The translations under genes and the position numbers were made by a program. Below, piece by piece: positions 1-5,038 of a stretch of DNA of 13,252 nucleotides. The DNA comes from Nanobdellota archaeon (GTDB lineage Archaea > Nanobdellota > Nanobdellia > Pacearchaeales > GW2011-AR1): positions 1 to 13,252 of the forward strand of contig JAUYDD010000058.1 in assembly GCA_030704765.1 (NCBI GenBank), in the 5' to 3' direction. The notes under the pieces were generated by a model. The model had not been told where the DNA came from, ran no database searches, and saw only the letters and a list, made by a program, of their open reading frames with translations. Numbering within the stretch: the stretch's first letter is position 1; each line of letters begins with the position of its first letter.

Positions 1-3
1 CCT

Positions 4-54
4 GAAAAATCGCCTACTCCATCCTGAAGGATGGAGTTTGATCGGCGATTTTTC
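4..54. repeat. Nested inverted-repeat unit A
   Basis: Outer arms GAAAAATCGCC (4-14) and GGCGATTTTTC (44-54) are perfectly complementary over 11 bp. They enclose an inner hairpin of 8 bp, a TGAA loop and 8 bp (17-36, stem CTCCATCC/GGATGGAG). This is the first member of a family seen about ten times in the window. All members share the geometry but carry different arm and stem sequences. A TTTTTAGGATGCTC linker at 66-79 joins it to unit B. Confidence 0.85.
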
Positions 55-78
55 TGATTCGGAAATTTTTAGGATGCT

Positions 79-139
79 CGGAAATTGAATGCAAGTAAAC
101 TACCTCATCTTAAAAGATGAGGTTTTCAATTTCCGACAT
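79..139. repeat. Nested inverted-repeat unit B, ending GACAT
   Basis: Outer arms CGGAAATTGAA (79-89) and TTCAATTTCCG (125-135) pair perfectly over 11 bp. The inner hairpin is CCTCATCT, loop TAAA, AGATGAGG (103-122). The right arm is followed by ACAT, giving the GACAT end also seen in units E, G and J. Positions 108-139 recur exactly, inverted, at 13099-13130 (32 of 32 bases), where the unit is interrupted by another pair of units. Confidence 0.9.
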
Positions 140-216
140 AAACTATATTTATTATAATTTCTATAGAATTTATAGTTTATATATTTTTCTATAATAGATT
201 TATCATAAAAAAGTTT

Positions 217-285
217 CCCTAAGAACCGAACGGAACTGTTCGACGCCGCCTGCCCGGCGCCTCGCCATTTTGATATCTCTTAGGG
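217..285. ncRNA. GC-rich structured islet, possible RNA
   Basis: In a very AT-rich surrounding, this 69-nt stretch is GC-rich and closes on itself. CCCTAAGA (217-224) pairs with TCTTAGGG (278-285), enclosing CGAAC/GTTCG (226-241 region) and CGCCG/CGGCG (244-259) hairpins. On the + strand it is followed by CGGG and a T run (291-295), as a terminator or RNA 3' end might be. Positions 243-255 resemble the tRNA-3'-end-like sequences at 1561-1572 and 2951-2962, with one extra C. An open frame on the - strand (203-394, TTG start) covers it but looks spurious. No known RNA family is recognised and the transcribed strand is unknown. Confidence 0.4.
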
Positions 286-307
286 CGGGTTTTTGTTGTT
301 TTATTAT

Positions 308-446
308 CACCAAATCCCTGACGGGATTTGTACCCACACCTAAAGGTGTGGGTTTGTAGTGGATTTGGTGAGACAGAGTGAAAAAACAAAGCAAGAGCTT
401 TGTCCTCTGTCTAAAGACAGAGGTTTATTTTTTACTCTGTATTATA
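308..446. repeat. Double nested inverted-repeat (units C + D)
   Basis: Unit C has arms CACCAAATCC (308-317) and GGATTTGGTG (361-370) around the hairpin CCCACACC-TAAA-GGTGTGGG (333-352). A second GGATTTG at 324-330 can compete for the left arm. Unit D follows at once, with arms ACAGAGTGAAAAAA (373-386) and TTTTTTACTCTGT (428-440, one base short), a small hairpin CAAAGC/GCTTTG (387-402) and the inner hairpin CCTCTGTC-TAAA-GACAGAGG (404-423). The pair is clearly related to the copy inside the second cdc48 gene (7425-7526). Both share TTGGTGAGACAG (365-376 and 7455-7466) and the CTGTATTA end. Confidence 0.9.
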
Positions 447-490
447 GTTGTGTAAAACATGCTTTGATTACAAGATTTATCTTATCCCTA

Positions 491-524
491 CATTTGTCTA
501 CAGAATATTAACTTTGTAGTCACC
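491..524. repeat. Right-hand bracket repeats of the Fic gene
   Basis: CATTTGTCTACA (491-502) recurs with two extra T as CATTTTTGTCTACA at 1501-1514. TGTAGTCACC (515-524) recurs inverted as GGTGACTACA at 1475-1484. The two sites enclose the Fic gene closely, 5 nt after its stop and 12 nt before its start. They could be cassette boundaries or, at the promoter end, an operator. Confidence 0.55.
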
Positions 525-529
525 CAAAT

Positions 530-1462
530 TCATTTGATCTTTTTTAGATTCTTATATTCTTTTATCAATAAGTCAATAGTTGGTCTTAAATTATGGCTCT
601 TTTGATATTCTTGCAAGGATTGATAATATTCCCTTCGATTTCTGAAGTCTATATTTACTGGAGGAAGTCCATTCTTTAAGAGAATATTATTCAGTAATAA
701 TCTTCCAACTCTGCCATTTCCATCTGCAAATGGATGAATATTCTCAAATTGATTATGAATAACTGAAGCAAGAATCAAACCAGGATATTTATCCTTATTT
801 TTATTATACCAAAAAATAAGCTCGTTTAACAAAGAACCAACTCTTGATTGAGGTGCACCCATATGTACAATATTTCCAAGTCCATCGCGAACAACAACTT
901 CCTCGCCTTTTTTTCTAAATTCTCCTGCAAATTCTTTAGAATTTTTAAAGACAATTTTATGAAATTCTTTAATGAGTTCTAAAGAGATATGTTCTTTTGT
1001 ATTTCTTATGAACTCAATAGCATCATTTACACCATAAGTCTCAGCAATATCTCCCTTAGACTTTTTAGGCCATTTATCTTTTTCAAGTATCTCTTTTACT
1101 TCCTTACGGCTAAGTTCACTTCCCTCAATTGCATTAGTATTATAAGTAAACAATTCAGAGAATAATATCCATTGTTTTTCTGAAAGATGAAATACTTTCA
1201 ATTTTTGATTTTTTTCTATATTTTCAACAAAACCAATCTCTTCTTTAGAAAGAGGAGTTTGAATAGGATCTTTAATAATTTTGTATTGATTTATTTCCTC
1301 TAAAATAAGTCCTTCTGCTTTTTCTTGCCTTTCCTTCAAGATTTTCTCATTTAAATCTTTGCCAAGATATTTTCTTATTTTATGGATTTTAGTTCCTTCT
1401 CTAAAAGAATGTCCTAAATAATATTTAATTCCATTTTTTATTTTCCTTTTTTCAATATACAT
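530..1462 (-). CDS. Fic-domain protein (probable AMPylase)
   Basis: Fic enzymes transfer a nucleotide monophosphate, usually AMP, to a hydroxyl side chain of a target protein, and many act as stress or growth regulators. The complete motif HPFADGNGRVGR is present, with catalytic His at residue 243 of this 310-aa form. An upstream TNAIEG (109-114) matches the (S/T)xxxE(G/N) inhibitory-helix motif, so this is a self-inhibited class II Fic whose Glu113 should block ATP. The N-terminal part (YIEKRKIKNGIKYYLGHSF) is a basic module common in archaeal Fic proteins. The open frame extends 20 codons upstream to 1522, but a TATA box (1485-1492) lies inside that extension about 26 nt before the ATG at 1462, so the shorter start and a leaderless transcript are preferred. 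Target unknown. Monocistronic; no antitoxin gene beside it. Confidence 0.9.
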   Translation of the reverse strand: MYIEKRKIKNGIKYYLGHSFREGTKIHKIRKYLGKDLNEKILKERQEKAEGLILEEINQYKIIKDPIQTPLSKEEIGFVENIEKNQKLKVFHLSEKQWILFSELFTYNTNAIEGSELSRKEVKEILEKDKWPKKSKGDIAETYGVNDAIEFIRNTKEHISLELIKEFHKIVFKNSKEFAGEFRKKGEEVVVRDGLGNIVHMGAPQSRVGSLLNELIFWYNKNKDKYPGLILASVIHNQFENIHPFADGNGRVGRLLLNNILLKNGLPPVNIDFRNRREYYQSLQEYQKSHNLRPTIDLLIKEYKNLKKIK

Positions 1463-1474
1463 AACATAATAATA

Positions 1475-1514
1475 GGTGACTACATATATAAACCTTTCTG
1501 CATTTTTGTCTACA
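1475..1514 (-). promoter_or_regulatory. Fic promoter with inverted/direct repeat bracket
   Basis: On the - strand TTTATATA (1492-1485) is a good archaeal TATA box about 26 nt from the ATG at 1462, predicting initiation at or next to the start codon. GGTGACTACA (1475-1484) abuts the TATA box on its downstream side and is the inverted partner of 515-524. It could be an operator or a mobility boundary. CATTTTTGTCTACA (1501-1514) is the partner of the direct repeat at 491-502. Confidence 0.65.
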
Positions 1515-1532
1515 AAACTCAATAAAGTAAAA

Positions 1533-1572
1533 CCTGCCCCGAATCTGCCAAAATGGTATCACGCCGCTGCCC
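1533..1572 (-). other. tRNA 3'-end-like relics between cassettes
   Basis: Two GC-rich pieces lie in AT-rich DNA. 1561-1572 (ACGCCGCTGCCC on +) is identical to the acceptor/T-stem end of the tRNA-Ser fragment at 2951-2962. 1533-1545 (CCTGCCCCGAATC on +) resembles the T-arm/acceptor part of the same kind of molecule. On the - strand they read like GATTC..GGGCAG..CGGCGT. No body of a tRNA is attached. A chance match of a 12-mer with 10 G/C is unlikely at this base composition, so they are probably remnants of attachment sites. Confidence 0.45.
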
Positions 1573-1696
1573 CACACCCTACACATTTTACGAATCTTTG
1601 AGTGTATTTTTTCTGTTGTCTTTATTGGGATTTATATATATTTTTTATATATTATTTAGGGTTTATAAATTTGCTCGTAAAATAGAGAAAAATGAT

Positions 1697-2176
1697 TTAC
1701 TTTCTTTTATTTAAAATTACCCTATACATTATATAAACTCCAAATATAAATAAGATTAATCCAAATAACAACGGAAAAAATAATAATTTATGCAAACCCG
1801 TTTCAGTAGTATTCTCATAAGGATTTTTAGGATTATAATGAACATTAACTATTTTTCCAACTGGATTCTTTTCTATAAATTGATTTACCTCATATAAATT
1901 ATTGTAACAAGGTTCACCAAAATATTGATTATATCTTGATTTGTAATTCAATTCACCAATATTGTATTCTATTTGGATATTTGGAGAATAACAAATATAT
2001 GTACCGCTTCCCTGTCTACTACTAATATTAACAGAAACTATCTTGGCATCTGTAGTTGGCCAGTTTATTGCAGAATAATTTTTTAACAATGGAGCTAATC
2101 CAAAAAAATAGAATACATAAATTCCAACTATTAATAGAATAATTCCAAATAGCCAATAATTCCTCTTTATTTCCAT
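1697..2176 (-). CDS. DUF3592-like membrane protein
   Basis: 159 aa with a membrane helix at about 9-31, an extracytoplasmic or lumenal beta-rich domain (about 35-125) and a second helix at about 131-152 followed by a basic tail. The domain has the DUF3592 pattern: WPTTDAKIVS, then a Tyr-rich IEYNIGELNYKSRY strand pair, then VNVHYNPKNPYENT (110-123). Cys62 and Cys90 could form a disulfide. Function of the family is unknown. A TATA-like TTTTATATTTAA (2204-2193 on the - strand) lies about 24 nt before the ATG, suggesting its own leaderless transcript. It follows the next gene (2233-2865) on the same strand by 56 nt; the pair may form a two-gene cassette. Confidence 0.7.
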   Translation of the reverse strand: MEIKRNYWLFGIILLIVGIYVFYFFGLAPLLKNYSAINWPTTDAKIVSVNISSRQGSGTYICYSPNIQIEYNIGELNYKSRYNQYFGEPCYNNLYEVNQFIEKNPVGKIVNVHYNPKNPYENTTETGLHKLLFFPLLFGLILFIFGVYIMYRVILNKRK

Positions 2177-2232
2177 GATTTATGATACTGAATTAAATAT
2201 AAAAGTCTTTCTAATCATTTTACTTTATAGTA

Positions 2233-2865
2233 TTATTTTTTTATTAACCTCCTTGGAAGTGATTTCATAAATCCATCAACATCTTTAGGACTAATAATAT
2301 ATTGGCTCCCATCAATTAGTGTTATTAAAACATAGGACGATTGTACAATTGCAGTAGTAGCTTTTTTAGTTACTGGATTTACTTTTGTTGAAGGTGCTGC
2401 AGTCATCCATTTAACCAATTTAATATAATTTGTTGAAGCAATAATTGTAGAAGGAATCATTGATGGATTATAATTTTGAGGTAATCTTCGTGCACCTTTA
2501 ATATTAGTATTATATCTCGCTAATATCATTTTCTTCCAAGAATTATCAGTGTATTTTTTTAATTCTTTCCATTCTATTTTTCTTATATCTACAATAGTTT
2601 CATAGGGAACTTTTTTCCAAACCAATCTTACAAAAGTTATGAACTTTTCATCTATAACATAGAAGTTCCATAATGGGATATCTAAAGATAAGATTGATAA
2701 AAAACAGAATACTCCAAATACAATTACAAGAAACGCTACACTTATATCCCCCGGACTTTCAGCAATTAAATATATAAAAACTCCAATAAGTATAAATATT
2801 GAAATCCAAAAATATCCATAACGCTTTCCACGAAAATCTATTAAACCTGCAAATTTCTTTTTCAT
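2233..2865 (-). CDS. Two-helix membrane protein with PH-like domain
   Basis: 210 aa. Two membrane helices (about 18-35 and 41-61) form a hairpin, followed by a soluble part that begins with FYVIDEKFITFVRLVWKKVPYETIVDIRKIEW and ends with a strand-turn-helix YVLITLIDGSQYIISPKDVDGFMKSL. This order (two helices, then a bPH-type barrel ending in ISPxDxxxFxxxL) is typical of prokaryotic membrane PH-domain proteins. The exact family is inferred from pattern, not searched. A weak TATA-like TTAAGATAAATA about 25 nt upstream suggests a leaderless transcript. Function unknown; the neighbour 1697-2176 is also a two-helix membrane protein, so they may act together. Confidence 0.6.
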   Translation of the reverse strand: MKKKFAGLIDFRGKRYGYFWISIFILIGVFIYLIAESPGDISVAFLVIVFGVFCFLSILSLDIPLWNFYVIDEKFITFVRLVWKKVPYETIVDIRKIEWKELKKYTDNSWKKMILARYNTNIKGARRLPQNYNPSMIPSTIIASTNYIKLVKWMTAAPSTKVNPVTKKATTAIVQSSYVLITLIDGSQYIISPKDVDGFMKSLPRRLIKK

Positions 2866-2950
2866 AATAATCTAATGCTTATTTATCTTAAAAATCTTAC
2901 TAAATTTTATTGTCATAAAATTACACCCACTGATTCGTAAAAAGAGTAGG

Positions 2951-3014
2951 ACGCCGCTGCCCTGAATCGAACCGGGAGGCCGAAAGGCACCGCTCTCAAA
3001 GCGGTTGGAGTACC
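2951..3014 (-). pseudogene. tRNA-Ser(UGA) 3' fragment (attachment-site-like)
   Basis: On the - strand this reads as the end of a D arm, then a complete anticodon arm (CCGC/GCGG with loop TTTGAGA, anticodon TGA at 2998-2996), a long variable arm (GCC-TTTC-GGC, 2988-2979), a T arm with GGTTCGATTC (T stem 4 of 5 pairs) and an acceptor 3' strand CAGCGGC plus G. No matching 5' acceptor strand (GCCGCTG on -) or D-arm 5' side exists upstream; the sequence runs straight into the antitoxin promoter. A tRNA gene cut this way is the usual scar of integration at a tRNA 3' half. A split tRNA is less likely because the break is in the D arm, before the anticodon. Confidence 0.8.
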
Positions 3015-3020
3015 AAAAAC

Positions 3021-3055
3021 TTTAAATAATACAATGTATACATAGTAATACAATG
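3021..3055 (+). promoter_or_regulatory. Promoter and putative operator of the toxin-antitoxin pair
   Basis: TTTAAATA (3021-3028) is an archaeal TATA box about 28 nt before the ATG at 3053, so the mRNA should be leaderless. Between box and start lies the perfect palindrome ATGTATACAT (3034-3043), and the 10-bp direct repeat TAATACAATG occurs at 3027-3036 and 3046-3055. A ribbon-helix-helix antitoxin typically binds such sites and represses its own operon. Confidence 0.7.
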
Positions 3056-3364
3056 GATAAGCCGATAACAACAAGATTGCCAGAGGATTTTGTCTCTAAA
3101 ATAAAGGAAATATCAGAAAAAGAGAATATTGATATGTCCACCGCAATAAGGAGATTATTAGCAGGAGCTATAAAAAAATGGAAAATAGAATATGCTCTGT
3201 CTCAATATTCTAAAGGAGAGTTTTCTTTTGGGCAGGCAGTAGATTTTGCTGAAGTTAGTGTTTGGGATTTTCCTGAGCTTCTTAAAAAATATAAGATACC
3301 AATAAATTACGACTTAGAAGAGCTGGGAGAAGACCTTAAATCTATAGGATGGAAAAAGAAATAG
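3053..3364 (+). CDS. UPF0175-family antitoxin (RHH N terminus)
   Basis: 103 aa. Residues about 3-45 (ITTRLPEDFVSKIKEISEKENIDMSTAIRRLLAGAI) look like a ribbon-helix-helix DNA-binding fold. Residues about 46-95 (YALSQYSKGEFSFGQAVDFAEVSVWDFPELLKKYKIPINYDLEEL) match the UPF0175 pattern, in which the second helix pair and the YDLEEL tail are hallmarks. In archaea this family is regularly paired with DUF3368 PIN-like proteins. It should neutralise the toxin encoded next, whose start overlaps this gene by 16 nt, and probably represses the promoter through the palindrome and direct repeats at 3027-3055. Confidence 0.88.
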   Translation: MDKPITTRLPEDFVSKIKEISEKENIDMSTAIRRLLAGAIKKWKIEYALSQYSKGEFSFGQAVDFAEVSVWDFPELLKKYKIPINYDLEELGEDLKSIGWKKK

Positions 3365-3834
3365 TCTCTAATGCAAGTTCTCTTATCTTTATAGAGAAGG
3401 CAAAGATATTTAATCTTGTAAAAAATCTGTATAGCAGAATATTAGTTCCAGAAAGAGTGTTAAAAGAGATTTTTAAATATAATCGGCCTGAAAATATAGT
3501 TATAGAACAGGAAATTAACTCTGGGTTTATCAAATTAATTAAAGTAAGGGGGGTGAAGGATTTTCCAATACATATTGGTGAAAAAGAGGCTATTTCTTTA
3601 TGTCTCGAAAAAAATATCTTTCTTTTTTTATCTGATGACAAAAAAGCAAGGCGCTATGCGCGTTCTTTAAAAATTGAAACAATAGGTGTTTTAGGGGTTA
3701 TTATCAATAATTTAAAATTAAAGCATATTAATAAAAGAGAGGCTAGAGCGTTAATGGAGAAACTTATAAAAGAAGGCTATTATATGGATCCCGAGTTATA
3801 CGCTGAAGTTATGAAAATAGGTGATTTTTATTAA
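3349..3834 (+). CDS. DUF3368 PIN-like toxin (predicted RNase)
   Basis: 161 aa. Starts with VSNASSLIFIEKAKIFNLVKNLYSRILVPERVLKEI, the DUF3368 version of a PIN fold in which the first acidic position is an Asn (N8) rather than Asp. Further likely metal ligands are E40, E78/E80 in GEKEA and D96/D97 in SDDKKAR. The segment TIGVLGVIINNLKLKHI is also typical. PIN toxins cleave RNA; the substrate here is unknown. The ATG lies inside the last codons of the antitoxin (16-nt overlap), so translation is coupled. The module sits directly beside a truncated tRNA-Ser, which fits arrival as a mobile cassette. Confidence 0.88.
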   Translation: MEKEIVSNASSLIFIEKAKIFNLVKNLYSRILVPERVLKEIFKYNRPENIVIEQEINSGFIKLIKVRGVKDFPIHIGEKEAISLCLEKNIFLFLSDDKKARRYARSLKIETIGVLGVIINNLKLKHINKREARALMEKLIKEGYYMDPELYAEVMKIGDFY

Positions 3835-3845
3835 AATTAGGCATT

Positions 3846-3867
3846 AACCGCTGCTGCTCAAAGAGCG
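3846..3867. other. Possible degenerate tRNA-like relic after the toxin gene
   Basis: ACCGCTGCTGCTCAAAGAGC on the + strand resembles the anticodon-arm segment ACCGCTCTCAAAG of the tRNA-Ser fragment (from 2989) with a GCTG insertion. It is GC-rich compared with its surroundings and sits just after the toxin stop codon, i.e. on the other side of the cassette. The match is short and could be chance. Confidence 0.25.
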
Positions 3868-3878
3868 ACATTTTGTTT

Positions 3879-4113
3879 AGAATCATAAGATTCTTTGTAC
3901 AATTCTTGTACAAGTTTTTTATGTCGAGAATTGAAAACCTCATGATTCATCATGTGGCCGTAGCTAATGTTACAGTTTTCAATTCTCGAGCACAAGAAAA
4001 TTCTTTCAGATGAATTTTCTGTGCAGAAAAAACCATAAAAGTTTTTTCTTGTGCTCAGAAATTAAAACAAACTAACATCCACATCTTAAAAGATGTGGTT
4101 TAATTTCTGACAT
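3879..4113. repeat. Cluster of nested inverted repeats (E, F, G and smaller hairpins)
   Basis: This fills the gap between the toxin gene and the next gene. AGAATC-ATAA-GATTCT (3879-3894) and two TTGTACAA palindromes (3895-3902, 3906-3913) come first. Unit E, inverted relative to B, has arms GTCGAGAATTGAAAA/TTTTCAATTCTCGA (3924-3937 with 3976-3989, perfect) around CCTCATGA-TTCA-TCATGTGG (3938-3957, one mismatch). Unit F has arms GAGCACAAGAAAA (3988-4000) and TTTTCTTGTGCTC (4044-4056, perfect) but a degenerate inside. Unit G has arms CAGAAATTAAA/TTTAATTTCTG (4056-4066 with 4099-4109) around CCACATCT-TAAA-AGATGTGG (4079-4098) and ends GACAT. No gene is seen here. Confidence 0.88.
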
Positions 4114-4138
4114 TATAAATTTTTAAGGTATTATTAAA

Positions 4139-4708
4139 CTACTTCTTTTTGAATAATCTCATGTAAATAAAGCTACCAATTTCTATTAGTATCAGAATAA
4201 TAGGAAAAACCAAAATAAATTCTGTATTAAAGGTCATCTTAAAATAATTTATATTATTAATGCAGTCAACTTTTGGAGCAATTTGCCCAACGATTTTTGA
4301 ACAATCTGCAAATATCCAAAATAAAATACTTATAAGAAAATAAAGGAATATTGAAATAAAAAATCCTTTTTTAAAATTATGCCAAAATTGAGTCTCTTTA
4401 ATTTTATCATAGGTTAATCCAATAATTAGGCCTATAAAAAATGCTAAGATTGAAAATATTATTGTTACAAGAATATTTGATATTAAAATGCTTATGCAAG
4501 AAGATACATAAAAATCTTTCATTATTGCAGGTTCTGGATAATCTCCAAAAATCCAACTATAAACAGGGCATTCATTACCTCCAAAACCAAAGATTAAACC
4601 TCCACCATGAAATGTAGTATGGGTTAAAGCTCCATAAATCCAAATATAGATTAAAAAAATTATTGGGATTAATGAAAATATAATGCCAAATTTTAACCAA
4701 GATTTCAT
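4139..4708 (-). CDS. Four-helix membrane protein, unknown function
   Basis: 189 aa with four predicted membrane helices at about 6-26, 70-99, 114-134 and 163-185. Both ends are basic (MKSWLK, RLFKKK). The loop after helix 1 (27-69) is Gly-rich (FHGGGLIFGFGGNECPVYSW) and contains Cys47, Cys71 lies at the start of helix 2, and the loop after helix 3 has Cys136 and Cys149, so extracytoplasmic disulfides are possible. No family recognised. AGGTG lies about 6 nt before the ATG on the - strand and may act as a ribosome binding site, unlike the leaderless neighbours. It stands alone between two repeat clusters. Confidence 0.6.
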   Translation of the reverse strand: MKSWLKFGIIFSLIPIIFLIYIWIYGALTHTTFHGGGLIFGFGGNECPVYSWIFGDYPEPAIMKDFYVSSCISILISNILVTIIFSILAFFIGLIIGLTYDKIKETQFWHNFKKGFFISIFLYFLISILFWIFADCSKIVGQIAPKVDCINNINYFKMTFNTEFILVFPIILILIEIGSFIYMRLFKKK

Positions 4709-4797
4709 TTTAACACCTTTTCTAAATTATTAATAATCTATTCTTTTTAATCTTTTCTACAAGGTCAATTTTATCCCACGCCTGTCCCAAAAATCAA

Positions 4798-4825
4798 GAT
4801 AAAACTTATTTTATCGATAATAAAA
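4798..4825. repeat. AT-rich hairpin
   Basis: GATAAAA-CTTA-TTTTATC (4798-4815) overlaps a second possible hairpin TTATTTTAT/ATAAAATAA, so two pairings compete. It lies next to the GC-rich piece at 4834-4854 and on the - strand follows its T run. Confidence 0.45.
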
Positions 4826-4833
4826 TAAAAAAT

Positions 4834-4854
4834 CCGCCTCCTGCCAGGAATCAT
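4834..4854 (-). other. tRNA 3'-end-like relic followed by T run
   Basis: On the - strand this reads CATGATTCCTGGCAGGAGGCGG and is followed by TTTTTT (to 4827). GATTC plus CCTGG plus an acceptor-like CAGGAGGCGG is what the T loop, T stem and acceptor 3' strand of a tRNA look like, and it aligns with GATTCAGGGCAGCGGCG of the tRNA-Ser fragment. Only the last 20 or so bases are present. Possibly the far border of the accessory island. Confidence 0.4.
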
Positions 4855-4881
4855 GCCCCTTTTTTTATTATTAATATGTTC

Positions 4882-5007
4882 AAAATTAATAACTCCATAA
4901 TTTATTATGGAGCGTAACAAAAGATACTATTATCAATTTCGGAGCATCCTAAAAACAAGTGCCTGACACAAACCATATCCTTTAGGATGTGGTGGCACAT
5001 TGTTTTT
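4882..5007. repeat. Inverted pair of nested repeat units (L + H)
   Basis: Unit L has arms AAATTAATAA (4883-4892) and TTATCAATTT (4930-4939, one G-T pair) around CTCCATAA-TTTA-TTATGGAG (4893-4912). Unit H has arms AAAAACAAGTGCC (4951-4963) and GGCACATTGTTTTT (4994-5007) around CCATATCC-TTTA-GGATGTGG (4973-4992, one mismatch). Read on the - strand the order is H, linker, L. The linker at 4934-4955 matches 66-87 inverted, 21 of 22 bases, so this pair is a relative of A + B. It lies just after the end of the five-gene operon and could also serve as its transcript end. Confidence 0.85.
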
Positions 5008-5038
5008 TTGATATCCAAAGAACAATCAATAAATTTTC

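Noticed and set aside
203..394. Open frame of 63 codons on the - strand
   Set aside because: It starts with TTG, runs through repeat units C and D and the GC-rich islet, and has no promoter or ribosome site. The idea that its end is a leftover transposase tail could not be supported.
1..446. CRISPR array
   Set aside because: The repeats are palindromic, differ in sequence and are unevenly spaced; there are no uniform spacers and no cas genes.
1463..1522. Longer N terminus for the Fic protein (start at 1522)
   Set aside because: The 20 extra codons contain the TATA box, and the sequence from the ATG at 1462 matches the usual start of archaeal Fic proteins.
2951..3014. Complete tRNA gene
   Set aside because: No 5' acceptor strand or D-arm 5' half is present upstream on the - strand; the sequence passes into the antitoxin promoter.
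3342..3641. Open frame on the - strand inside the toxin gene
   Set aside because: It overlaps the well-supported DUF3368 frame and shows no features of its own.
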